In this document: in pieces, positions 8,058-16,667 of the stretch
How the letters are laid out: each line of letters opens with the position of its first letter
How positions within the stretch are numbered: position 1 is the first letter of the stretch
Origin: Planctomycetaceae bacterium
GTDB lineage: Bacteria > Planctomycetota > Planctomycetia > Planctomycetales > Planctomycetaceae
Direction: 5' to 3'
NCBI GenBank assembly: GCA_019636285.1
Contig: JAHBXV010000009.1
Span: forward strand, 62,001-126,000
DNA: 64,000 nt
Made by a program: the position numbers and the translations under genes
The notes under the pieces: model-generated
Seen by the model: only the letters and a program-made list of their open reading frames with translations
What the model was told of the DNA's origin: nothing
Databases searched by the model: none

Positions 8058-8479
8058 GAGACACTCCTCATTCGACGTGACGAGAGAGACTGGAGAAAGG
8101 GAGCCCGACAAGGCTCAATTGTAGATCAACGTCCACACGAGCGGGAGGTTCACGCGAAGGCCGGAAATTTTTTTTAATGGTGCGTCGTTTCCGGCCGTGG
8201 AAGTTGTCCCATTCATTGCAGGGAAGGTCTCGGCAATGGTAGCCTGAATGGCGTGTCGTGGAGAAATTTAGAAAGCCTCTGCGGTGCTCGATATGGGTGA
8301 CGTGCGTTGACCCTACAAGTATGTGAAGTGGGTGTCTGGCTGGATCAGCCGCGTGTATATCCGCTCGAAGTCCTCGCGGCTTCTCGCGGCTCACACAACC
8401 TGGTTCGTCGGCTCCCCCCTGAACTCATTGGGTTCAGAACCTCATCACCCGGTCGGCAATCGCGGAGGCTTTCTTTTCC
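8058..8479. other. Gene-free interval between the divergent SPFH-GYF and rarA genes
   Basis: About 420 bp with no supported gene. It must hold promoters for both directions. Visible structure: a 9-bp perfect inverted repeat GGCCGGAAA (8159-8167) / TTTCCGGCC (8188-8196) that encloses a run of eight T residues. Further right, CTGAACtcattgGGTTCAG around 8421-8439 can form a small hairpin. I see no tRNA and no convincing -10/-35 pair. Confidence 0.5.
8159..8196. promoter_or_regulatory. 9-bp inverted repeat around an A/T tract upstream of the SPFH-GYF gene
   Basis: GGCCGGAAA and TTTCCGGCC are exact reverse complements separated by about 20 bp containing TTTTTTTTAA. The location, about 100 bp upstream of the SPFH-GYF start, fits an operator or an upstream gene-end hairpin. 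Neither role is demonstrated. Confidence 0.35.
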
Positions 8480-9823
8480 ATGAACCTGTTTCACGAGATG
8501 GAACAGCAGAATCTCCAGGCCGGCCAGCCCCTTGCCGCGCGAATGCGGCCCGCCACGCTCGACGAATATGTCGGTCAAAGTCATCTGCTGGCTCCCGGCC
8601 GTCTGCTCCGCCGCTTGATCGACAGCGACCGCCTGACCTCGATCGTCCTTTTCGGCCCTCCAGGGACCGGCAAAACGTCGCTGGCGAAACTGCTGGCTCA
8701 ATCGACCCGGCGTGCGTTCGTCGCGCTCAACGCGGCTGCGACAGGCGCGAAAGAACTCCGTGAAGAGTTGACCGCCGCCCGCCAGCGCCTGGAAACGGGC
8801 GGCAACAAGACGGTGCTGTTCATCGACGAACTGCATCACTTCAACAAGACTCAGCAGAACCTGCTCCTGCCGGACGTGGAAGAAGGCGTGGTCTCGCTGG
8901 TCGCCGCGACGACGGCCAACCCGTTCTTCGCCCTCATTCCGCCGCTGGTCAGCCGCAGTCAGATTTTCGAGCTGCAACCCCTTTCGCGCGACGAGATCAA
9001 ACTGCTGCTGCGACGCGCATTGGAGGACAAGAAACGGGGTTTCGGCAGTCGCCGCTTGCGAATCGCCGACGATGCGCTCGAATTCCTCGCCGAAGTCTGC
9101 GACGGCGACGCGCGGCGGGCATTGATGGGGCTTGAGGTTGCCGCCTTGTCGCTGCCTGCTGACCAGACGCTGATCGACCTCCCGGTGGCCCAGGAATCGG
9201 TTCAGAAGAAGGCCATTTCTTACGACGGCACGGGGGACGATCACTACGACGTGGCGAGCGCGTTCATCAAAAGCATTCGCGGCAGCGATCCCGATGCGGC
9301 CATCTACTGGCTGGCGCGGATGCTGGAAGCAGGCGAAGACCCGCGATTTATTGCGAGAAGACTTGTGATTTCGGCCTCGGAAGACATTGGCAATGCCGAT
9401 CCGAGAGGGATCATGGTGGCGATGGCCGCGGCACAGGCGGTGGATTTCATCGGTTTGCCGGAAGGACGCATCGCGTTGGCACAGGCCACGACCTACCTGG
9501 CGATGGCCCCTAAGTCGAATGCGGCGTATGCCGCGATCAATGCGGCACTGGACGATGTCCGCAATCAGCGGGCCATTCCGGTTCCGCGTCATCTCCAGGA
9601 CCGCAGCTACAAGGGAGCCAAACGGCTTGGTCGCGGAGAGGGCTACGAGTATGCCCACGATGCCGAGTCCGGCTGGGTCGCGCAAGACTACCTCGGTGTC
9701 GACCGCAGGTACTACATGCCCGTTGAGCGCGGAGCCGAACGTGGCTGGCTTGAGCGATTGGAGCAGCAACGGGCCGCCGTGGCCGAGGTCCGAAAGAGTG
9801 CCGATACCCCCGTGGACCAATGA
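8480..9823 (+). CDS. rarA: Replication-associated recombination protein A (AAA+ ATPase, MgsA/WRNIP1 family)
   Basis: 447 residues. It opens with PLAARMRPATLDEYVGQSHL, the RarA/RuvB-like start. Walker A is GPPGTGKTSLAKLLA and Walker B is VLFIDELHHFNKTQQ. The clamp-loader-like sensor region and the family's C-terminal MgsA domain with SAFIKSIRGSDPDAAIYWLA and VISASEDIGNADPRG are intact. Length is normal for the family (430-450). RarA acts at stalled replication forks, linking to SSB and the clamp loader. Its stop is three bases from the stop of the convergent dehydrogenase gene, with no terminator hairpin between them. Confidence 0.96.
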   Translation: MNLFHEMEQQNLQAGQPLAARMRPATLDEYVGQSHLLAPGRLLRRLIDSDRLTSIVLFGPPGTGKTSLAKLLAQSTRRAFVALNAAATGAKELREELTAARQRLETGGNKTVLFIDELHHFNKTQQNLLLPDVEEGVVSLVAATTANPFFALIPPLVSRSQIFELQPLSRDEIKLLLRRALEDKKRGFGSRRLRIADDALEFLAEVCDGDARRALMGLEVAALSLPADQTLIDLPVAQESVQKKAISYDGTGDDHYDVASAFIKSIRGSDPDAAIYWLARMLEAGEDPRFIARRLVISASEDIGNADPRGIMVAMAAAQAVDFIGLPEGRIALAQATTYLAMAPKSNAAYAAINAALDDVRNQRAIPVPRHLQDRSYKGAKRLGRGEGYEYAHDAESGWVAQDYLGVDRRYYMPVERGAERGWLERLEQQRAAVAEVRKSADTPVDQ

Positions 9824-9826
9824 CAC

Positions 9827-10831
9827 TCAATACCACTCCGCCTTGTTGACCACGTTCCGCAACGGTTTACCCGCGACGAAACGGCGGACGTTGTCGAGGA
9901 GTGTCTCCAGGTGACGCTCGGCGACTCGGGGTGAAGCCGCCGCGACGTGCGGCGTGATGAGGACGTTCTCCATCGTCCAGAGCGGATGATCGGTCGGTAG
10001 CGGCTCCTGTTCGCAGACATCAAGGGCCGCGCCGCGCAGTTCACCCGCGTTCAATGCGGCCGTCAGGTCGTCGAGCGGGACAATTGCCCCGCGACCAATG
10101 TTGATGAGAACGCCCGTGGGTCGCATGTGTCGCAACAGCTTTCGGCCGAATAGCCCCTGCGTGCGGGGAGTGTGCGGAGCGGCGATGACCACGTAGTCGC
10201 ACTTGGACAGCATTTCTTCGATTCGTTCGGGCCCGCAGATGTCGACGCCGAGGTCGTCATCTCGCCGCTGCACGGCATCGACACCATGCAGCGACATGCC
10301 GAATGCGGCCGCGCGTTTCAGAATCTCGCGTCCGATGGCGCCCACGCCAAACACGCCCAGCGAACAGTCGGCAAGATGCTGATGAGCCCGATCGACCGGG
10401 CTCACCTGCCCGGGAGCCGAGACAAAGTCGACACGGGACATCGCGTCGCCAGCCGGTGCCCAGACCCGGTTCCGCTGCTGGCTCCAATAGGTGGGAAAGT
10501 TGCGAGCGAAACAGAGCACGAAGGCCATCACATGATCGGCGATCACATCCGAAAAAAGCCCGCGCATGTTGGTCAACTGGCAGGGATGCGCGACGAGTTC
10601 CGGGAAGACATAGTGCTCCAAACTGGCCGTCGGCGACTGCACCCAGCGCAGCTTCGTCGCGGCCACGAGCAGGTCGGGAGTCAGCTTGCCAAAGAAGGCA
10701 TCGGCATCAGGCATCGCAGCCAGTGCATCCTCGCGAATACTTGTATTGACCAGTTGGTCCGTTGACGAAATCACCCCGGAAATGGCATGAATGCGGGCTT
10801 CGTCGAGCGCGGGAAAGATCACCATCTTCAT
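9827..10831 (-). CDS. D-2-hydroxyacid dehydrogenase family protein
   Basis: 334 residues from the ATG at 10831. The Rossmann signature LGVFGVGAIGREILKRAAA (GxGxxG) binds NAD(P). The conserved GVLINIGRGAIVPLDDL gives the substrate-binding Arg region. ALDVCEQEPLPTDHPLW supplies the Glu, and NVLITPHVAAASP the catalytic His. The N-terminal substrate domain is divergent but contains WVQSPTASLEHYVFPEL, as in the GhrA/SerA-like branch. Reaction: reduction of a 2-keto acid or oxidation of a D-2-hydroxyacid; the substrate is undetermined. No operon partner: rarA converges and csrA diverges. Confidence 0.9.
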   Translation of the reverse strand: MKMVIFPALDEARIHAISGVISSTDQLVNTSIREDALAAMPDADAFFGKLTPDLLVAATKLRWVQSPTASLEHYVFPELVAHPCQLTNMRGLFSDVIADHVMAFVLCFARNFPTYWSQQRNRVWAPAGDAMSRVDFVSAPGQVSPVDRAHQHLADCSLGVFGVGAIGREILKRAAAFGMSLHGVDAVQRRDDDLGVDICGPERIEEMLSKCDYVVIAAPHTPRTQGLFGRKLLRHMRPTGVLINIGRGAIVPLDDLTAALNAGELRGAALDVCEQEPLPTDHPLWTMENVLITPHVAAASPRVAERHLETLLDNVRRFVAGKPLRNVVNKAEWY

Positions 10832-11019
10832 GATGCGGCATACCCAAACGAGGACGTGGCAAATCAATCTGTCAAGACGATCTTGATGGAAATCAGTGAA
10901 TCATGTTGTCGTGGCAAATGACGGCTTGCTCTCTTCAAAAGCTCACGGCAGAATGTCGCCTCATTCGGGAGTGGCGACGACGTGCTCCCCGGCAATCCTG
11001 TCCTTCGCGAGGCCCTGCG

Positions 11020-11268
11020 ATGCGAGTCTTCCCCCGCGGCGAAAACGAAAGCCTGATCATCGGCGATCATGTCACGGTGACGGTCCTCGAGATCAGCGAC
11101 AATCGGGTTCGCCTGGGCATCACACAGGTCGGTGAAGACCCCGAGTATCGCGAAGTGGAACTGGAATGCCAGCACGAAGCTGAAGACGCTTCGCCTCAAG
11201 ATTTCCTCGCCAAGGCCATTACTTCGCGCCGTTCGGGTTTATTGCGAAATCAGCGATCGCTGCATTGA
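11020..11268 (+). CDS. csrA: CsrA-family carbon storage / RNA-binding regulator (divergent N-terminus)
   Basis: 82 residues from the ATG at 11020. GENESLIIGDHVTVTVLEIS followed by DNRVRLGI is the CsrA core: beta strands 2-4 with the GD and the VxxGI/VRLGI signature. YREVELECQ takes the place of the usual HREEIY. The first strand is unusual: MRVFPRGENE instead of MLxLxRKxGE, so the Leu4/Arg6 RNA-contact positions are changed. CsrA dimers bind GGA motifs in mRNA leaders and control translation. It lies 49 bp ahead of uppS on the same strand, so it may be co-transcribed with envelope-lipid genes. Starts further upstream give residues with no family match. Confidence 0.75.
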   Translation: MRVFPRGENESLIIGDHVTVTVLEISDNRVRLGITQVGEDPEYREVELECQHEAEDASPQDFLAKAITSRRSGLLRNQRSLH

Positions 11269-11317
11269 GTCCTGCCCCCCGACTCTCCACAATGCCGTAC
11301 GAGGGATGGACGGCATC

Positions 11318-12118
11318 ATGGAATCGACGACACAGGGTCTCGAGCAGGAAAAAGTGGCTCGGGGGGAAATCTTGAAGACGGCTCCGGCAACCGAGGCCGA
11401 AGCCTCTCGTTCGGCGCGCGTTCCGCGACATGTGGCGATCATCATGGACGGAAATGGGCGCTGGGCACGGCGGCGAGGTCTGCCGCGCATCGAAGGGCAT
11501 CGCCGCGGCGTCAGGACAGTCCGCAATATTGTCGATGAGTGCGCGTCCCGGGGGTTGGATCAACTCACTCTCTACTGCTTCTCCAGCGAGAACTGGCGAC
11601 GCCCCGAAGGGGAACAACGCCTGCTCATGCGGCTCCTCAAGCAGTACCTAGTCGAGGAACGCCGCCGTATCGTTTCCCAAGGATTGCGATTTCGCATGAT
11701 CGGTCGGCGCGGCGGTCTGCCGGAAGACGTTCTGGCCGAAATCGACAAGACCGAGCGACTCGCCGAGTCGAACCGGGGGATGCGATTGTGCCTGGCCGTC
11801 AATTACGGCAGCCGGGCCGAGATCACGGATGCCGTGAGGCATCTCGCCGAGCGGGTTGCCGCGGGCGTGCTGAAGCCCGAGCAGATCGACGAGCAGCTTC
11901 TCTCCGACTCGCTGAATACCGGTGGAATGCCCGATCCGGATCTCGTGATTCGCACGGCCGGCGAGATGCGGCTGAGCAACTTTCTGCTTTGGCAGATCAG
12001 CTACGCCGAGTTGTGGGTCACGAAACGGCATTGGCCCGAGTTCACGGTCGACGACTTGCGTCAGGCATTCGACGACTATGCGTCACGCGATCGACGGTTT
12101 GGGGGACTCTCGGGCTGA
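11318..12118 (+). CDS. uppS: Isoprenyl transferase / undecaprenyl diphosphate synthase (cis-prenyltransferase)
   Basis: About 266 residues. PRHVAIIMDGNGRWARRRGL carries the catalytic Asp and the diphosphate-binding loop. LTLYCFSSENWRRP and NYGSRAEI are the next family blocks. DLVIRTAGEMRLSNFLLWQ with SYAEL closes the active site (RTxGExRLSNFLLWQ). It adds cis-isoprene units to farnesyl diphosphate to make the undecaprenyl carrier for murein and polysaccharides. The start is uncertain: the ATG at 11318 has GAGG 13 bases upstream, while one at 11306 abuts it; the first ~35 residues are poorly conserved. Four bases separate its stop from the chosen cdsA start, so the two are probably translated from one mRNA. 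Confidence 0.95.
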   Translation: MESTTQGLEQEKVARGEILKTAPATEAEASRSARVPRHVAIIMDGNGRWARRRGLPRIEGHRRGVRTVRNIVDECASRGLDQLTLYCFSSENWRRPEGEQRLLMRLLKQYLVEERRRIVSQGLRFRMIGRRGGLPEDVLAEIDKTERLAESNRGMRLCLAVNYGSRAEITDAVRHLAERVAAGVLKPEQIDEQLLSDSLNTGGMPDPDLVIRTAGEMRLSNFLLWQISYAELWVTKRHWPEFTVDDLRQAFDDYASRDRRFGGLSG

Positions 12119-12122
12119 CAGC

Positions 12123-13031
12123 ATGCTCGTCTGGCGATTGGCCGTTTCGGCAATTCTGATTCCGCTGATTATTGGGTTGTTCTACCTCGACAACCGGATG
12201 GGGGCCTCCGCGCCCATTCTCTTCCTGCTGGCTTTGCTGCTCGCGGCCCGGTCGGCCGATGAACTGGTCGACCTCTTGTGGACCCGATCGTTCACGCCGC
12301 ATAAGGGAACCGTGATCGGCTGTTGCCTCTTGGTGACCGGTTCCTGCTGGTATGGTCGCCTGGGCATGATGCCGCTGGAAGTCGCGCCGGACGGCAACAC
12401 GCTCGCGCAGGTGATGCTCGCGTATTCGTTCACGATTCTATTTCTGTTCCTGCTGGCAACCTATCGCTATCGCGAACCGGGCCGAAGCATGGAGACGTTG
12501 AGCGCGGAGTTGCTCATTGTCAGCTATGTCGGCGTTTTGCTGGGAGTAGCCGCCCAGTTGCGGTGGGTAGCGGGGGCGGACGCCGGCTATCTCGTGCTCG
12601 GTTCGCTGGTGATTGTCGTGAAAGCCGGCGACGTCGGGGCATACACGTTTGGCAAGCTTTTCGGCAAGCGAAAGCTCTTTCCGCTATTGTCGCCGGGAAA
12701 AACGCGTGCTGGCGGCGTCGGAGCGCTGGTCGGCTCCGCATTGGGCGCGCAACTCTGGCTGACTTTCGCCACACCAATCTTCAACAGTTCGTGGACACCG
12801 CCGGAATGGTACTGGTCGGCGTGCTACGGCCTGGTTCTCGGCGTCGTGGGATTGATTGGCGACCTGTGCGAATCGCTCATCAAGCGCGATGTGGGCAAAA
12901 AAGATTCCTCGCGGCTCCTCCCGGGGTTTGGCGGCCTCCTCGATTTACTCGACAGCATCCTTTACGCCGGTCCGGTCGCGTACGTGATGTGGAAATGGAT
13001 TCCGCTGGCGACCTGGAAGCTGCCTGGGTAG
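12123..13031 (+). CDS. cdsA: Phosphatidate cytidylyltransferase (CDP-diglyceride synthase)
   Basis: 302 residues, seven to eight hydrophobic helices. The C-terminal signature is SLIKRDVGKKDSSRLLPGFG then GLLDLLDS, matching S-x-x-K-R-x4-K-D-x-x-x-x-x-P-G-x-G-G-x-x-D-x-x-D-S. The Asp residues and the KD pair needed for Mg2+/CTP are present, but Leu replaces the Arg of the usual D-R-x-D. VVKAGDVGAYTFGKLFGKRK is also typical. It converts phosphatidic acid and CTP to CDP-diacylglycerol at the inner membrane. The ATG at 12123, just after uppS, was preferred to one at 12078 that overlaps it. The uppS-cdsA order is widely conserved. Confidence 0.93.
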   Translation: MLVWRLAVSAILIPLIIGLFYLDNRMGASAPILFLLALLLAARSADELVDLLWTRSFTPHKGTVIGCCLLVTGSCWYGRLGMMPLEVAPDGNTLAQVMLAYSFTILFLFLLATYRYREPGRSMETLSAELLIVSYVGVLLGVAAQLRWVAGADAGYLVLGSLVIVVKAGDVGAYTFGKLFGKRKLFPLLSPGKTRAGGVGALVGSALGAQLWLTFATPIFNSSWTPPEWYWSACYGLVLGVVGLIGDLCESLIKRDVGKKDSSRLLPGFGGLLDLLDSILYAGPVAYVMWKWIPLATWKLPG

Positions 13032-13095
13032 CCTGACCAACATAAAGAACAACGGTGAATCTCTCGAACAGGGCTCGTACCGGAGCCTCGTCCCC

Positions 13096-14169
13096 ATGAC
13101 CAACCGCTCGATTCGCCAGCGCATTGCCGAAGAGGCCGCTCGACTGATCGTGCAGGGCAAAGTCGCCGATTCCGCAACCGCCCGCAAACGGGCCGCGCGC
13201 TGGTTGAGCCGGCAGAGACTCTCGGCAGCGGATATTCCCACTCACGCCGAGATTCTTGATGAAGTCCTGGCACGGCGCGGCGTTTTGTCGCGCGAACGCG
13301 ATCCGGCGGCCCAGCGAGAAGCCCGCCGGAAGGCACTCGCGCTCTGCGAAGCGCTCGCCGACTTTGAGCCAACCGTGATTGGAACGCTGATCGACGGGGT
13401 CGTGACTCGAGGAGCCGACCTTATGATCCTCGTTGCTCCGCGCGAACCTGGTCAGGTACTTGCCAGCCTTGCCGCCGCGACCGGTCTCGTTCCGGAACGC
13501 ACGACACTCGCGGATCTGCCGCCCGGTGAATTCGTTTATCATGGATCGCAACCAGTTCCCTGGGTTGTTCACGGGACCGACGAAAGGCCCGTGGAGGGGT
13601 GGAGCCTGGAAGAGTTGCGACAACGCGTCGAACTGGACAACGACTTTCTCGATCTTTCCGAAGATGGCGAGCCGACGATGGAGGAACTCCACGAGATTTA
13701 TCGCAGCCTGCTCGAGCCACTTGAGAGAGTGAAGCTCGATCCGGTCGACCATCCCGAAGGGGATGCGTTGTTTCATGTTTTGCAGGTCTTCGCGCTGGGG
13801 CGTGAGGCCCTCCCCTATGACGAAGAATTTCTGCTGGCATGCCTGCTTCACGATGTCGGGCAGGCCATCGATCCGCGACAGGCCCACGAATGCGGCCTGG
13901 AAGTGCTGCAAGGCATCGTCACGCCGCGGACCTGGAACCTGATCGCCGCCTTGCCGCAAGCGCACGACTACCTGCGCGGAGTTCGCGCGGCACGCGGCAT
14001 GCGCAAGTCGGAAGATTTCGAGGAGCAGCTTCTCCTCGCCAGGTGCGACCGCGCCGGTCGGCAGCCGGGATATCCCGCGCCGTCGCTGGATGAAGCACTG
14101 GAGTTTTTGCTCGAGCTCCATCATGAATGCGAAGGGGACGACGGCGGAGATGATCTCGACGACTACTGA
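13096..14169 (+). CDS. HD-domain protein of unknown specificity
   Basis: 357 residues, very acidic at the C-terminus (ends GDDGGDDLDDY). A helical N-terminal region (RQRIAEEAARLIVQGKVADS) is followed by a middle with GVVTRGADLMILVA. From about residue 215 an HD-type core appears: LDPVDHPEGDALFHVLQVFA with the first His, then EEFLLACLLHDVGQAIDP with the HD pair and HECGLEVL. This is the metal-dependent phosphohydrolase fold, as also appended to tRNA nucleotidyltransferases and to signalling enzymes. No nucleotidyltransferase GS...D motif is visible, so I do not call it a CCA enzyme. It sits 65 bp after cdsA on the same strand and converges on manC with 15 bp between stops. Confidence 0.65.
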   Translation: MTNRSIRQRIAEEAARLIVQGKVADSATARKRAARWLSRQRLSAADIPTHAEILDEVLARRGVLSRERDPAAQREARRKALALCEALADFEPTVIGTLIDGVVTRGADLMILVAPREPGQVLASLAAATGLVPERTTLADLPPGEFVYHGSQPVPWVVHGTDERPVEGWSLEELRQRVELDNDFLDLSEDGEPTMEELHEIYRSLLEPLERVKLDPVDHPEGDALFHVLQVFALGREALPYDEEFLLACLLHDVGQAIDPRQAHECGLEVLQGIVTPRTWNLIAALPQAHDYLRGVRAARGMRKSEDFEEQLLLARCDRAGRQPGYPAPSLDEALEFLLELHHECEGDDGGDDLDDY

Positions 14170-14184
14170 ACCGGATTCGCAGCG

Positions 14185-15264
14185 CTAGAGAAACTCGCGC
14201 ATCTCGGGATTCGCCTCCAGCACCTCGCGCAACCGCCGGATGGCTGACTCGTCGCGTCGATCGCAGATCAGCGTCGCATCGGGCGTGTGGACGACAATGA
14301 GGTCATGAACGCCAATCGCGGCAATCAGGTGGTCGCCTGAGCCACGCAGGATGCAATTCGTCGTCTCGGTGGTACACACTCTCCCAATGAGCGTATTGCC
14401 GTCAGCGGTTGTGGGGGCATGCCGGGCAATCGCCTGCCAGCTTCCGACATCGTCCCAGGTAAACGAGGTTTCCACGACGCAAACTCGGTCGGCCTTTTCG
14501 AGAACGGCATGATCGATGGAAATCGACGGCATGAGGGGAAACACTTCCTCGATCGCCGCCGAAAGAGTTCCCAGTTGCCAGGCGTCCTGCAATTGCTCGA
14601 TGCGCGGGCCGATCTCGGGAAGATGCTGGCACAGCGCATCGAGAATGCGGCGAGCCTTCCAGACGAAGATCCCGCAATTCCAGAGATAACCGCCCGCTGC
14701 AATCAGCGACTCCGCCGTCTCCAGGTTCGGCTTCTCGCGAAAACCGTCGACCGCGTACGAACGCTCTTTGGAGCCAGATAGTCGATCGCCACGGCGAATG
14801 TAGCCAAATCCCGTCGACGGGTACGTGGGGGGAACGCCAAAAAGCACCAGACGGCTGGGATCGGCTTTCAGCAGTTCGATGGCCAACCCGACATCGACGA
14901 CGAATGATGCGGTCGGGGTGATGACATGATCGGCCGGAAGGACCAAAAGGGTCGCGTCCGGATCGTCAGCCAAAATACGAAGCGCCGCCAGGGCAATACA
15001 GGGGGCCGTGTTTCTGCCGCATGGTTCGGCAAGGACTCGGTCTGGCATCAGTTCCGGTATCTGGCGTCGGGTTTCCGCGACGTGGGCTTGCCCGGTCACG
15101 ACCCAAACCCGCTGGCGGTCCACCAGTTCAAGACTCCGATTCCAGGTCGCCTGGATGAGCGTCTCTTCGCCCGACAGTCGCAGAAATTGTTTGGGAAGCC
15201 GCTTCCGGCTCTCGGGCCAGAAACGCGTCCCACTTCCTCCGGCCATGATGACCACATGCAGCAT
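14185..15264 (-). CDS. manC: Mannose-1-phosphate guanylyltransferase
   Basis: 359 residues from the ATG at 15264. MLHVVIMAGGSGTRFWPESR then KRLPKQFL is the nucleotidyltransferase P-loop (GGxGTRFWPxSR...PKQFL). Later blocks are LVLPADHVI, STGFGYIRRGDR, FREKPNLETAESLI, YLWNCGIFVWKA and SIDHAVLEKAD, followed by FTWDDVGSWQA. The length corresponds to the short form without a phosphomannose-isomerase domain. It makes GDP-mannose from GTP and mannose-1-phosphate for glycan or exopolysaccharide synthesis in the cytosol. It converges on the HD-domain gene; about 185 bp separate it from the PDZ gene upstream on the same strand. Confidence 0.94.
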   Translation of the reverse strand: MLHVVIMAGGSGTRFWPESRKRLPKQFLRLSGEETLIQATWNRSLELVDRQRVWVVTGQAHVAETRRQIPELMPDRVLAEPCGRNTAPCIALAALRILADDPDATLLVLPADHVITPTASFVVDVGLAIELLKADPSRLVLFGVPPTYPSTGFGYIRRGDRLSGSKERSYAVDGFREKPNLETAESLIAAGGYLWNCGIFVWKARRILDALCQHLPEIGPRIEQLQDAWQLGTLSAAIEEVFPLMPSISIDHAVLEKADRVCVVETSFTWDDVGSWQAIARHAPTTADGNTLIGRVCTTETTNCILRGSGDHLIAAIGVHDLIVVHTPDATLICDRRDESAIRRLREVLEANPEMREFL

Positions 15265-15449
15265 AAGAACTGATCCCGATTCGCGAGAGACAATCTTCCG
15301 GTGGCTTCGTAACAGGTCGCGGTCCCGGGTCGAACCGGCGCGAGCGAGATCCCTTGGCGCTGGGGCTCGCGGTCGAGCAAATGCGAAACGTCCGCATGAT
15401 ACCGCGGCCAATGGGACGCGTCGCCAAAGAGCGAAAGCTGGAATCCGAC

Positions 15450-16400
15450 CTATTCGGATTCGGCACAGCGGCAGGTTCCGATCGCGAAATCGCTGCCGAG
15501 GACGACGTTGACACCCAGCCAGGCGCGTCCCCGCATGACGTCGAGCGTCACCACGGAACCGGGAGGAAACGCCGAGATCTGCTCGGAAATGTCGTTACAG
15601 TCGTCGGTCGACACTCCTTGCACCCGTCGGATGCGATCGTGTTCTCGGAGACCCGCGCGCGCGGCGGGAGAATTCGGAACCACGAAATTGATTTCGAAGG
15701 TTCCCGCCTTGCGCTGGCCCCCGACACCCAGGCAGCCATGATCGGGATGGCGCACACGTATGGCCGGGTTTTTCGCCACCGCCTGCCGAATCGATTCGCG
15801 AGAAATCCCCGACTCGGCGGCGATATGCAAGATCGTGGGCCGAACAAGCCGGCTCGCTTGGGCAATCCCGTCGTTGCCCCCTTTCCAATCCTCGTCAATC
15901 ACCAGAAAGTCGATATTCGGCGTTTCGGCGGAAGCCGACAACTCGATGACCTGAAGGCTGGCTCCGAGCTCTTCCAGCGACGTCAGCGCGCGAATGTGCC
16001 TGGTCTGTTCGTACTGGGACAAAAGCTGCGAAACGACCATCGCAAGTTCGAGCGAAGGAGATTCCCTTAATTTTAGAAGTTGATCCTCGGCGTCGCGCGC
16101 GAGTTCGGGATCCTGCTGGATCAGGAACTCTTCCAGGACCATCACTAGTTCCCGCTGCACGGCGAGCGGTTGCAGTCCGATTCCTTCGCGAATCTTCCGT
16201 AGCGATTCATGCCGACGGCGCACAAGTTCCGTGCGACAGGCCCGCCGAACCACGTCCGATCGGCGGGTCAATTCGGCGAACAGTTGAGGGAAATCAGCAG
16301 TCTCTAACTGCAAGCGCGGAACGTCCCCCTCCGTCACCACGGCGACGGTGGCGAATCCCAGAACCAACGTAAAGAGGCCGCGAGTCATGAAGGGAGACAT
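15450..16400 (-). CDS. Exported helical protein with C-terminal PDZ-like domain
   Basis: 316 residues from the ATG at 16400, with GGGAG ahead of it. A signal or anchor (MTRGLFTLVLGFATVAVV) is followed by about 190 residues of helical, HEAT/ARM-like sequence (LFAELTRRSDVVRRACRTEL, ELARDAEDQLLKLRESPSLE). From about residue 225 a PDZ-type module begins: CLGVGGQRKAGTFEINFVVP, then SPAARAGLREHDRIRRVQGV and VTLDVMRGRAWLGVNV. This is the GLG...PAxxAGLxxGDxI pattern used to bind C-terminal peptides. No protease catalytic site is present. The role is unknown; it resembles other planctomycete periplasmic PDZ proteins. Confidence 0.7.
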   Translation of the reverse strand: MSPFMTRGLFTLVLGFATVAVVTEGDVPRLQLETADFPQLFAELTRRSDVVRRACRTELVRRRHESLRKIREGIGLQPLAVQRELVMVLEEFLIQQDPELARDAEDQLLKLRESPSLELAMVVSQLLSQYEQTRHIRALTSLEELGASLQVIELSASAETPNIDFLVIDEDWKGGNDGIAQASRLVRPTILHIAAESGISRESIRQAVAKNPAIRVRHPDHGCLGVGGQRKAGTFEINFVVPNSPAARAGLREHDRIRRVQGVSTDDCNDISEQISAFPPGSVVTLDVMRGRAWLGVNVVLGSDFAIGTCRCAESE

Positions 16401-16667
16401 GAATGCTCCCAAATGAAAAGAAAGGATTTTTGAACTATGCCAGAACGCCCCCTCGCGCGTCCATGCTGAAAGCGGCAAATTTTCGGGATGTCGGCAAGGG
16501 AAGAGCGGCCGTCGAGACGGACACGAGAGGACCACGACGCAGTCGCACCCGCCACTTTTAGCGAGCAGGGAACTCGGAACTCAGAGATTGCCGCGACTGC
16601 AATCGAGCCATGAGAGGGGCGGATCCGCGGGAGGTTGATCGGATCTTACGCCGAAGGATAGGTAGAA

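Noticed and set aside
13096-14169. CCA-adding/tRNA nucleotidyltransferase call for the HD protein
   Set aside because: Only the HD core is visible; the GS..D catalytic motif is missing.
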